NCBI RefSeq assembly: GCF_040412425.1
Contig: NC_089756.1
Location: 2,727,998 to 2,791,997, forward strand
Length of the DNA stretch: 64,000 nt
Reading direction: 5' to 3'
DNA from: Macrobrachium rosenbergii
Taxonomy: Eukaryota > Arthropoda > Malacostraca > Decapoda > Palaemonidae
Under the pieces are notes generated by a model that saw nothing but the letters and a program-made list of their open reading frames with translations, did not search any database and was not told where the DNA came from. Shown here piece by piece: positions 24,180-34,639 of this stretch (positions are counted from its first letter, which is position 1; every line of letters starts with the position of its first letter). Position numbers and translations under genes: made by a program.

Positions 24180-25930
24180 AGCCTTAAAGACTCCCAGCTA
24201 GTAGGATTCTTCATCCATGACGCCATATCGAAACGACAGATGCTGGTAGACACCGGGGCGATGCAATCGGTGATCCGCCATCGAGAGAGGACTACGACTG
24301 CACATCCAGCACCACAACTGCACTGGTGGCCGCAAATGGAAGCTCCATCCGCTGCTATGGAACTGTGACCCGCAGAATATCCATCCTGGGCCGTAAATAT
24401 GATTGGCCCTTCGTCATCGCAAACGTCAAGTTTCCTCTCCTGGGCACTGATTTCCTCGCACACTACGGACTTCTGGTAGACGTCAGCCAAAAACCCCTGC
24501 TGGATACTGGAACCTGCAGCTCCCAACCACTCTCCACCGGGCCAGGGATGCCTGCTGTCTGCTCCATCTCTTCAAACAAATACAGCACCCTCCTCCATGA
24601 GTTCCCAGATGTCTTCAAGCCAGAGCTGCGTCAGTTGCTGGGATTCCAGGCCAAACATGGCATCCATCACCATGTCACCATGACAGACCCGCCAACATGC
24701 CAAATTCCGGCACTTGCGACCCAAAAAAACTTCAAGACGCTAAATGGGCCTTTGCCGAGATGGAATGGATGGGCATCTGCAGGAAGGCATTGAGCCCGTG
24801 GGCGTCCCCCCTCCACATGGTAAAGAAGCCAGACAGCTCCTGGAGGCCCTGTGGGGACTATCATTGACTGAACCTAGTAACAACACTGGACCACTATCCC
24901 TTGCTGAACATGCAGGACCTAACAGGTGCCCTGCACTGGGCCAAAGTATTTACACAAATGAACTTACTCTAGTCTTATTTTCAGGTACCAGTGCACCCCG
25001 ATGATGTTCCAAAGATAGCCATCATCAAACCGTTCGGAACGTATGCCTTCTCCTACTCCACCTTCGGCCTCAGGAACACCGGGGCCACATTTCAACGCCT
25101 TACAGACACCATCTTGGGGGACCTACCTTTCTGCGTTTGCTATGTAGACGACATCCTGATCTTCTCCAGGTCCCCAGGAGGAACACCTGCACCACGTCCG
25201 GGCCATGCTGAAACCCCTGTGTGAGAACTGTTTGGTCGTCAGGTTCGACAAGTGTACCTTCGGGGCAAAAAAGGTAGACTTCCTGGGCCATGAGATCTCC
25301 CCAGCATGTGTCTGCCCCATGGCCTCCAAGGTGGACGCAGTAAAGAAGTTCCCATTGCCAAAAACCATCAAGTCCCCACAGGAGTTCCTCGGCATGTTCA
25401 ACTACTACCACCACTTCATACCAGACATCGCCCGCATCATGTATCCCCTGACGTCAGTCCTGAAGGGGAAGCCGAAAGCACTGGCATGGGCAGCTCTGCA
25501 ACAACAGGTGTTCAAGCAGACAAAGGCAGCCCTCGCCAAAGCTACCATTAACACCTCACGACCCCACCGCCTCCCTGAGACCTACCACAGGCGCCAGCAA
25601 CATCGCTTGCGGGGCGGTGCTTGAGCAGGTGCTAGAAGGCTCCCCATGCCCACCGGCCTTCTTCAGGCGCCAGAGACCCGCTACAGCGCATTCGACAGGG
25701 AGCTGCTGGCAATCTACCAAGCCGTGTGGCACTTCAAGTACCTCTTGGATGGCACCCCTTTTACCATCCTCACAGACCACAAGCCTCTAGTACATGCGTT
25801 CACGAAGGCGGGAGACGCATGGTCTGCAAGGCAGCAGCGGCACTTGGCCGCTATCTCCGAGTTTGGCCGCACCATTAGCTACATCCCTGGCAGAAAGAAC
25901 CCAGTAGCCAACATCCTATCAAGGGTTGAG
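24180..25930 (+). pseudogene. Family E protease, RT and RNase H (broken)
   Basis: Protease has LVDTGAMQS (about 24245..24270), with a frame change soon after. The fragment at 24326..24793 covers the protease C-terminus and the linker to RT (ILGRKYDWPF, FLAHYGLLVDVS). RT is in pieces: the first half (24680..24990) is frame-shifted, then 24991..25224 has FGTYAFSYSTFGLRN and the catalytic YVDDILIFSR. The connection (25205..25600) has VDFLGHEIS and EFLGMFNYY. RNase H (25646..25930) keeps FDRELLAIYQ and LTDHKPLVHAF, while its first Asp segment near 25575 is out of frame. Confidence 0.85.
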
Positions 25931-25979
25931 ATAAATTCCATCCACCTTGGCTTAGACTACGAGGACCTGGCGAAGGAAC

Positions 25980-27310
25980 AGGTTGCAGACCCGGAAACAG
26001 CAGCCTACCGCACTGCACTCACTGCACTGAAATGGGAAGACATCCCAATAGGAGGATCCAGTTCAACACTTCTCTGCAACACCAGTACAGGCCGGCCACG
26101 CCCCCTGATCCCTGTGTCCAGGAGAAAGCAGACGTTTGATATCATCCACGGCCTGTCCCACCCATCAGGCCGAACAACGGAGCACCTGATGACAGAGAAG
26201 TTCGTGTGGTACAGTATCAGGAAGGACTTTTGGTAGTGGGTGAAGAACTGCATAACATGCCTAACAAGTAAAGTCACCCGGCACATGAAATCAGGCATCA
26301 GAGAATTCCCTCAACCACGTCGGCACTTTGGTCACATCCATATAGACTTTGTAGGTCCTCTGCCGCAATCAGGGGGCGCCAGATACCTCCTGACGGTCTT
26401 AGACTGCTCCACACGGTGGCCAGAAGCAACCCTGATGACAGAAGCATCAACGAGCGCCTGTGCAGAGGCCCTCCTGTCGAGTTGGATCAGCCGTTTCGGT
26501 ATGCCTGACAGCATAACTACAGACAGGGGCCCGGCATTCTTGTCGGAGCTCTGGGTCCCCCTGGCATGCCTGATGGGGACAACTCTCCACAGTATGATGG
26601 CATATAACCCAGCAGCCAACGGCATGGTGGAAAGGGCCCACCATTCGTTGAAGGCAGCTCTGATGGCACGCTGTATTGACAGCAATAGGAAGACCCAGCT
26701 CCCCTGGGTCCTGCTGGGTCTCTGCACCGCACCGAGAGCAGACAGCGACGTACCTCCCACAGAGAAAGAGTACGGCGAAACACTAGCCGTTCTAGGAGAG
26801 TTCTTCCCCATAGCACCAAACAACTAAGACACCTTCCTTCCAAGGCTGAGGGAAGTGGCACAGAAGTTCACGCCCTGCCAAAAGACTTTCACGGACAGGA
26901 CCCACGTCTACAACCTTGGGGGTCTGAATACCTGTACCCACGTCTTCATCAGGATCGACACCAACCACCCACCCTTGACCAGCCCGTACAGGGGCCCGTA
27001 CCGTGTCATCAGCAGATCATCCAAGGCCTATCTCATCAATGTCCATGGGCATGAAGACTGGGTTTTTGTCGACTGGCTGAAACCAGCTTTCCTGTTAGAC
27101 AGTGAAACTCGGGAGGAAACCGGCAGGTGCCCCAGAATTCCTCCACAAAACGTGGCTGCAGATGGTCCCGTCGCCATCCCGAAATTGGGTCGAGGACATC
27201 CCAAGGGCTGCACTAAGGAAGTCATCTGCTCGGCTAAGCCGCCCCACGTCCGCAGGCATCAAGAACTCGGGGCCGGGTCCTGCTCCCAAAGCGATTCCGT
27301 GATTGATTTT
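25980..27310 (+). pseudogene. Family E integrase
   Basis: The zinc region (HGLSHPSGRTTEHL..., CITCLTSKVT) is split by a TAG near 26236. The core (26240..26826) retains all three catalytic acids: Asp in HIHIDFVGPLPQ (about 26340), Asp in ITTDRGPAF (about 26520), and Glu in NGMVERAHHS (about 26630). A stop at 26825..26827 is followed in frame by a C-terminal domain (26855..27310, with CTHVFIRID and a basic tail). Unlike element B, the core active site is intact. Confidence 0.85.
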
Positions 27311-27366
27311 TTTTTCAGGTGTCTTCCAGTCATTACCTTTGTAATTATTGCCTGGGGGGGTGTACT

Positions 27367-27650
27367 TGTAAAGACGTCAGACGTCTCTTCATTTTCGCAT
27401 CAATCACGTCATGCATTGCATTTCTTAATATGTCAAGACTCTCATGTAAATAGTCATGTGTAGAATTTTCTGGCCTTTCCGCCGATATGTATTTCATCAT
27501 TGTATATTTAATATGTCTCTCAAAATTGCCATTTGTTTGTCTGTCAACAAACACAAATTGCTCAGAGTGCTGGTCACAGCATTCGGAAGTCGAACACCAC
27601 GTTTCCGTCCGCACTCTGCCATGTATACCTGCGCTCAGGTAATAAACAAT
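27367..27650 (+). repeat. Family E 3' LTR, truncated
   Basis: It aligns with 22686..22969 and then changes to LINE sequence at 27651. A G-rich polypurine tract (cctgggggggtg) lies just upstream. Confidence 0.9.
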
Positions 27651-28806
27651 ACACAGAAGGGCATCATTTGTCGATACCCAATAACCCTCCTCATAGACCC
27701 CATAAAGGACCTCTCTTACATTCAGGATGCAGTACGGTGTAAGAACAAGGCAGGAGAGCCAACACAAAAAGTACTGGCAGTTTTCAAAGGAAGGAGACCT
27801 GATGAAGTGATCATCCCAATATGGGGAAAATTCCATACAGAGGCCTACACACCGGAACCTTTAAGATGCTTCAAATGCCAGCGATTCGGACACCACCAGA
27901 AACAATGTGTAGCACAATACGTAGTCTGTGGTGTCTGCAGCTCAAGACACGACACCACCAGCTGTATACAGCGACATAATAATAAAGAAAAAACTAAAGC
28001 CAAATGCCCCAACTGCGGGCAAGGACACCATGCGTGGTACAAGGGGTGCCCAACACGGCTCCAGATAATCTGGAAAATGAAGGGACTACCTCAGACTCAA
28101 CAACACCAGCAACAACTACCCCAGCGACAACCACACCAGCAACAACTACCCCACCGACAACCGCAACAACTACTACCCCTCCGACAACAACACCAGCAAC
28201 AACTACCTCTCAGACAACCACACCAGTAACAACTACCCCTAAAACAACCATACCAGCAACAACTACCTCACCAACAACTCCAACAGCAAGCCCCTCCTAC
28301 AAGACCTCCACAGCAACACACACACAATGCTACACAACAGATGCAACAACCCCAACAACAAACTGCACCCACACACCAGCCTAAGCAACACAGACAACAA
28401 CACAAAACTCTACCACCACCACCCCCCATAAACAAACGAGACCCCAGACTCAAAGAACACAGACACCTAGACGCACGCGTTGACACACAGACTTCATCCA
28501 CAAATCCCACTCCTTTCTCCACCTACAACACCCCAGTCACAAAATACTACTCCTTTCTCCACCATCAACAACCCATCCAGAAAAACACCCTACTTACCCT
28601 CCCGCCCACCCCTACCACCGCACCTTCATCCTCATCATCCTAACCACAGTACCCAAGAGTCCCCCTCCAAAAGAAATGCAGTCTCCATCACCCGTGAGGA
28701 ATTTAGACGAGAGGTAGCCAGAGTTGTGGAAGCAGTTATAGCACAACTCTTCCCAGGCGTGGACTACACAGCAACACTGAGGAACACAGTTGCAGCTCTG
28801 TTATAA
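27651..28806 (+). pseudogene. LINE ORF1 (gag-like, zinc knuckles)
   Basis: The frame from about 27651 reads a basic region, then CFKCQRFGHHQKQC (CX2CX4HX4C, about 27870..27912), CGVCSSRHDTTSC, and CPNCGQGHHAWYKGC (about 28005..28050). This triple-knuckle layout is typical of ORF1 in I/Jockey-type LINEs and binds element RNA. It is followed by a minisatellite-like low-complexity region (28080..28400) rich in Gln/Pro or Thr/Pro depending on frame. A short C-terminal segment follows (28680..28806). The N-terminus is missing. Confidence 0.8.
28080..28400 (+). repeat. Coding minisatellite in LINE ORF1
   Basis: A ~30 bp unit built from CAACAACTACCCC and CGACAACCACACCAG is repeated with variation. 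One frame gives Gln/His/Leu/Pro-rich protein, another Thr/Pro/Ala-rich. Confidence 0.8.
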
Positions 28807-28811
28807 ACCAA

Positions 28812-29613
28812 TATGGCTGAACAAAATACAAATAATAGAGACAACCAAAACTGCAGGAATACACTACAGAACAATCTCAAAATCCTTCAATGGAACATAA
28901 ACAGTGCCAACACAAAATATGCCCTCCTGCAATCACAAGTGCTATCAGAAGGGCATGATGTCATCCTCCTATAAGAGACTCTAGTAAGAGAAACCGCCAA
29001 ATTCACATTCGAGGGATATACAGTGTACAAAACCCCACACACAAATGAAAACAGAGGGCTAATCACGCTTATTAAAGCAACAATTCCCTCTGAACAAACA
29101 AGAAATATAGACTGTGGTCAAGGGATAGAAACGTTAAGTGTCCTTATAAGACTAGCAAATACCTCCCTAACTGTGCACAACATATACAAAGGCCATAACA
29201 AAACCTTTGAAGGAGAAAACCTTTTCAGTGCAGCCACAAGCAAAAACACCTTCTTCGCGGGAGATTTCAATGCCCATCACCCGTGTCTACACTCACAGCA
29301 ACATACAAATGCAGCAGGCAGACACATAAATCTGCTAATGGAAGAATTTCCTGAAGTGAGGCTGCTAAATGATATCAATGAAGCAACACACCTCCAAGGC
29401 GGAAGGCTAGACTTGAGCTTCTTATCTAAAAATCTACAGGAAAACTGCACTTGGAAATTGCACCCAATATTGCCCAGTGATCACTTTGCAACAGAAACCA
29501 ACATAAGGATAATAAAAATACCTCCACCACCACCTCCTCCAGCAGGTTGGAGACCAGATCTGGCCAACTGGTTAGTGTTTGAAAACCATATGACCAGTTG
29601 GGCACCACAGTAG
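28812..29613 (+). pseudogene. LINE ORF2 endonuclease domain
   Basis: It begins at an ATG (28813, MAEQNTNN). It has QWNINS, then a TAA at 28972..28974 exactly where the Gln before the catalytic Glu (LLxET) is expected. GDFNAHH follows at about 29261 and SDHF at about 29480. These are the apurinic/apyrimidinic-type endonuclease motifs that nick target DNA for LINE priming. Apart from the stop, the catalytic residues are visible. ORF2 continues after a stop at 29611. Confidence 0.82.
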
Positions 29614-31215
29614 GCTACATACGAGACCCGGCCCAAAACATGAACCAACTGCAAGAGGACTTTGAAAAGAGCCTACACAGTGCAGTAAATGCTTCCATGC
29701 CAAAGAGAACCTTTGGTACAAACAAAACCCCCCCACAAAGACAGCTGGTACTACAACTCAAGAATAAAGGAAATGAATACGAGAGTTAACAGAACAAGGA
29801 AGCTCTTCAGGAAACAACCCACAGATGAACTACATGCTGTCTTAAGGGATGTAATGAATCATGCAGCCCAAACAGCCAGAGAAGTAAAGCGGGAAACCTG
29901 GCTGATGTGGTGCTCACAGACGACCCTTCTAACCCCAATAGCGAAAATATGGTGGTGGTTCAACAAGGTATCAGGAAAGACCAGACCACCACAAGCACAT
30001 CATCCCAACCCACAGGCAGAGGCGAACAGACTTGCGCAACATTTTGCTGACAGGACCAAAACGGCACATCTGCCACCTGCCACAAGGGAAAGGCAGGTGA
30101 CATTAGATCCAGGGAGATGGCTAGTTATCAACACAGCGTGCAATGAGCCTGACGTCACTGACACCCCATTCACAATGAATTAGCTTAACAAAGCCCTCCA
30201 AAAGGAAAAACACAGCTCCAGGATCAGACATGATCACATACAGCATGCTGAAAAATATGGGCACAGCAGCCAAGGAAGTACATCTGCACATAATCAACAG
30301 AACATACACTGAGCAAGTCAGACCCACACAATGGAATCAACAAAACACACAACCAATTCCCAAACCCAAGGAACCAAACTCCTACAGGCCCTTTTCTCTC
30401 ATCAGCTGCACAGAAAAGACTGCAGAGAGAATGGTACTAAACAGACTCGTATGGAAAACAGGACCACTACATCATCGCCTATATGGTTACAAAGAAGGAA
30501 TAGGCACACAAGAATGCCTAGCAGATGTAATGGCAACAATAAACAACAGAAAGTCAATTGTAGTTTTTCTCGATTTAGAAAAAGCCTATGAACTAGCCAG
30601 CGCCGCCGTCATCCTTGCTACCTTGGTGGACAAAAGAGTTAAGGGTAACCTGTTAGCATGGGTCAAAGGATACATGCAAAACAGACAAGCCAGAGTCACC
30701 TTCCAAGGTGCAAGCTCAAATTTTCTCAACTTAGAAAATGGAACACCACAGGGAGGAATACTTAGCCCCTTCCTCTTCAATGTACTAATGGAAAATGTAG
30801 CCACAATCACCCTGCCAAAGGGAGTGGAAATTTTCATATATGCAGACGATGTGTGTGCTTAGTGAGCGCACACAGGTACAGATCCTACCAAAACATGCAA
30901 AATGCAATAACACAAATTGAAAATAGCTGTATAGATCTTGGTCTGAAAATCAATACAGCAAAAACCAAAGCAATGGCAATTAAACATGACCTAAATCCAA
31001 ATGAAATACAACTCATGGGTGAACCCATCGAATGGGTAGAAAACTTTGTGTACCTAGGAGCAAATATCAACAAACAACTCTCCCCACGCAAAGAAATAGA
31101 AATAGTTAAGCAACTAATCAAATGCAGGCAAAATGCCATGAGAAGAATCACCTCTCTAAAACAAGGAGCAGTATACCATGCCCTCAGAACCTTCTACATA
31201 CAGACAATAAGGTCA
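29614..31215 (+). pseudogene. LINE ORF2 reverse transcriptase domain
   Basis: After a thumb-proximal helical region in a shifted frame (29689..30183), the RT core appears at 30230..30862. Motifs are YRPFSLISC, VVFLDLEKAYE (first catalytic Asp), GTPQGGILSPFLFN and FIYADD (about 30833..30850). The frame breaks directly after the YADD box at about 30860 and resumes in another frame (30853..31281, LGLKINTAKTKAM). The order is standard for LINE RTs. Breaks also occur near 30184 and 31215. Confidence 0.87.
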
Positions 31216-32552
31216 ACTGTGGAGTCGCAGCACCTGTCCTTACTCGCCTCACAAACACAGAACAAAAAAAGCTTCAAGTAATCCAAAACAATGCCTTAAG
31301 ACTCATCACAGGTGCACCCATGTGGACTAACTTGTGTGTCTTGAGAAACGAAACAAACTTACAATCTCTAACACACAGAATAGATCAGAGAAACACATCC
31401 ATACTGCTAAAAACCTTGAAAGGTAGCAGAAACTGCCCACTCAAGAGAGAAATCAAGCAAAACATTGAGCTTCACGAGGAACTAGACCCCCCCAAGACAT
31501 ATGCTGGCGACCTCCTAGCAGCTTTAAGGAGAGTAGGGATGCAAAATCAAGCAGCCGCAATCAAGGAAGATACGCCAATCGCAGAGTACAGAGAACAAGC
31601 ACCCTGGGAGCCTGAACTGTTCAAGATAAACTTTACAGTCCTCCCTGCAAGCAAAGAAGCATGCACTGCTCAACAGCTAAGGCTTGCAGCCCAAGAGGCA
31701 ATCAGGAAAACTGCAGCCACAAATGAATATTTTACAGATGGATCAGTAGATCTCAGCATCCCGGCAGCAGCAGCTGGGGTCCACTCTACAACCCTCAAAG
31801 GATGCTGGAGGCTCTCTGACAATGCCTCCACTCTACAAACTGAACTGATTGCCATTGCAAAAACTCTAGAAGACTCTCAGCATAGGCAGGGAAACACAAC
31901 AATTCATACTGACTCAAAAGGAGCACTACAGGCTATAACAAAAGGAAAAGCAAAGGAAAACATCAGACTTCTATCAAGCATATGGGCAATTGCAAGCCTC
32001 CATCAAAACAGAAACAGGGAAATAACATTAAACTGGATTCTGAGCCATGTGGGAATCCAAGGAAACCAAGAAGCAGATTCTTTAGCAAAAAGTGGGTTGC
32101 TACACACCAACGTTAGTATCAAAATCAGCCCCTCACTCACGCAACTGAAAAACAAGGCAGCAGCACACTGCCAACTACAGGAGGAAAGCAAAGTCAGAAG
32201 AGCTGTTTTCGGAGGCTCAAAAACCGCCAAATGGTACATGGACACTGTAAACCTAAAACCACACAATATAACCAAAGACATGTCACGGGCCCTAGCAGTC
32301 ATAATCCATCAGCTAAGGCTAGGATACCTGTGCATATGGCAAAGAATAGTAGATAATCCTCAACCATGCAAGTACTGTGAAACAATCCCAGAAGAACCCC
32401 TGGAACACTACCTTCTTGACTGTACAGAAACAGAACAGCTAAGAACAAGTTATGAAGGTAATGAAAGAACAGCTACCCAAATAACAAAGCACATACTGAC
32501 AAACATCCATGAATTTGCAGGCTTCCTATGCTCCTACCCACCACCAAGGTAA
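31216..32552 (+). pseudogene. LINE ORF2 C-terminal half with RNase H
   Basis: This is one long frame. RNase H residues are all present: Asp in YFTDGS (about 31733), Glu in LQTELIAIA (about 31840), Asp in HTDSKGA (about 31912), and Asp in NQEADSLA (about 32070). A terminal CKYC...H...C motif (about 32367..32420) matches the Cys-His element at the end of many LINE ORF2 proteins. RNase H in a LINE points to the I group. The stop at 32550 looks native. Confidence 0.87.
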
Positions 32553-33025
32553 CTCTAAAGAATCCATACCTTTAACCACCCACTCTCCTTCCCTATTCTT
32601 AAATCAGACCCGACCCAGACAACAAATCAAAAGCCATACCATTCCTCTCTAGATGCTGACTTTTAGAAATCACTCCCTCCCCTATCATTCCATCCATCAC
32701 AATCAACACCCAACAAATACACAAAACACATACAGACACAAGAATTAGGACCGGACAAGGAATATGGCTTTAGATCACCACGAACTAGCATACTAGCTAC
32801 CTGTGCCTACTACTCAATTCTTCTTTTTCCATCTGTTGGCCTCTCCCACTAGCCAACACTCACTGCTATCGTACTTTTATCCTCATCTGATGGGTACCTT
32901 AGGGTTCAAAGAGGTTGCAACCTTGCCTGTTAAATCTTTTCATTTCAAAATTTCACCCCCACCAAAATCACTTTCATGTAGCATAATAAAGTTTTCATTA
33001 ACCTACCCATCTCACAGACTCATCA

Positions 33026-33103
33026 TCAACATAGAGTTACGGGCTGCTCTAGGAGCAAGAGCCCGTGCTGGCACAAGGCCAGCTAAATCTAAAACAACGA
33101 CAA
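33026..33103 (+). other. LINE 3' end with two hairpins and A/C-rich tail
   Basis: Two stem-loops occur back to back. The first has a GGGCTGCTC arm facing GAGC..AGCCC, and the second pairs GCTGGC with GCCAGC. A tail of CTAAAACAACGAC follows. 3' hairpins recognised by the RT are known for several LINE groups. The junction with the B LTR scrap is immediate. Confidence 0.6.
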
Positions 33104-33158
33104 ATCAATAAACCAGCAGTACTTGCCTTCTTGCTCATTATTTCGCACCTCTCTCACA
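33104..33158 (+). repeat. 3' end fragment of a family B LTR
   Basis: It is nearly identical to the last 55 bp of the B LTRs, from ATCAATAAACCAGCAG to CTCTCACA. It is joined on the left to the LINE tail. Confidence 0.85.
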
Positions 33159-33890
33159 ATAGCCTTTCCCAAGGGAAGAGACTGAACTCTTTTTCAGGAG
33201 TAGACTGCTCAGATTGCCTTGAATGTGCCAGGTGTCACATTCCTGTGTGATTTTCCCTTAGAAATATATCTTAGGGTGTGAATATAACATGAGGGCATGG
33301 AATTCACTAGTTTTAAATGATCTGTAAGTGTATGCATTTTTACTTGTTTAAGGATTCCAGTTTGTGCAAGTTTTCATTCGTGAAGAATTAAGTATTTGAT
33401 AGGACAAATTGAAATACTCTTGGCACAAGGGTATTTCAAGATGCAACTTGAAATTTGGAAATCATCTTCACAGTGAGTTATAAAGAACTGGCCCCTTTTT
33501 TTCTAATTGAACTTATGAGCAGTCTTCAAGAAAACTCATCCCTGGAATTAATTTTCTATCCTTTGGCTGAAGTGTAACTCCTCGAAAAAGGGAAATGCTT
33601 GGCCTGTTCTTCTAGCTTTTGGGAAAAAATTACTGGAAAAATTCTTGATCTAGATAAGGAAGCAAATTACAAAGCAGGGTGTTATTATCCGCATTGTCAC
33701 CAGTCGGTTCTCAGTTATACTCAATAATACTCAAATCCAAATGAGCTTTTGCTAGTTATGATGCTCTTGGGGGAAGTTCCAAAGACTAGCACAAAGGGAA
33801 GCCCCTGGCAGCTGCTGATGTCCCAGTCTTTACAGCAAAATCAGAGGAAATAGAATTGGAGAATGGAGATGAAAGGCCTGAAAATCATTG
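33159..33890. other. No gene recognised
   Basis: Unique-looking sequence left of the T element. No motif or repeat is recognised. Confidence 0.5.
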
Positions 33891-34147
33891 TATAGTCGAG
33901 TTGCCAACAGGGTGAATCTATGAATTTTTTTTTATAGTACAAGGTTTTATGGTGTATTTGCATTACTTGGGTGTTTTCTTGATATTTTAGAAAGGTTGTC
34001 CAAATGACGACCTTGGGCATCGTTTTTTATTAGGCAATAAAGTCTGCCATTAGTGAAAAAACTATTTTTCCCAATAACTCAGGACGTAAGCATGGAAATG
34101 AGAAGATGTTGGTGTCTAACCTTACGTTCTTGAGGTCAAGGATTAAG
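33891..34147 (+). repeat. Left terminal inverted repeat of T
   Basis: It matches the reverse complement of 40554..40819 in ordered blocks: TATAGTCGAGTTGCC, TATAGTACAAGGTTTTATG, GGTTGTCC, CCTTGGGCAT, GCCATTA and AGGTCAAGGATTAA. It is imperfect, with small indels. Confidence 0.75.
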
Positions 34148-34390
34148 AAAAAAGCATTGATTTTACTGTATCATTCATTTTCAGCATGCTAATGGAAAAT
34201 TCTGTGTGTAAAATCATTTCAAACTGATCCAAAAGAAAACCGAGGTCTCATTCTCTATAAAACTGAACATTTTACCAGAATTAATCTGAGAATATATAAA
34301 ATCACAGCATCTTATTGTCAATATAAGGTTGCGTAACACTTTGCTAGGTAAAATTACTCTAGAATTACTATTAGTGTTTTCTTGATCATT

Positions 34391-34561
<171 letters not shown>

Positions 34562-34639
34562 AAAAATATAACTCAACCAAACACTCTGACGAGTCTTGGA
34601 AGCAAAATGAAAATCAAGAAAATAAGTCATTTGTCCTAG

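Larger units (their letters stand above)
22686..27650 (+). mobile_element. Ty3/Gypsy retrotransposon family E, 3' LTR truncated
   Basis: A 316 bp 5' LTR (22686..23001) and a near-identical 3' LTR (from 27367) enclose gag, protease, RT, RNase H and integrase. The 3' LTR ends at 27650, 32 bp short of the 5' LTR end, where LINE sequence begins. Gag and pol are related to element B (same CxxxxRFG-type finger, same RT and integrase motifs) but the LTRs are different. Several stops and frameshifts make it non-autonomous. With the 3' end missing, no target duplication can be checked. Confidence 0.9.
27651..33103 (+). mobile_element. I-like non-LTR retrotransposon (LINE) with RNase H
   Basis: It carries an ORF1 with three zinc knuckles, then an apurinic-type endonuclease, reverse transcriptase, RNase H and a terminal CCHC motif. 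This architecture is known from the I group of LINEs. The 3' end carries two hairpins and an A/C-rich tail (aaaacaacgac). The 5' end starts inside ORF1 and abuts the truncated E LTR, so the copy is 5'-truncated. At least five frameshifts or stops inactivate it. Confidence 0.88.
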
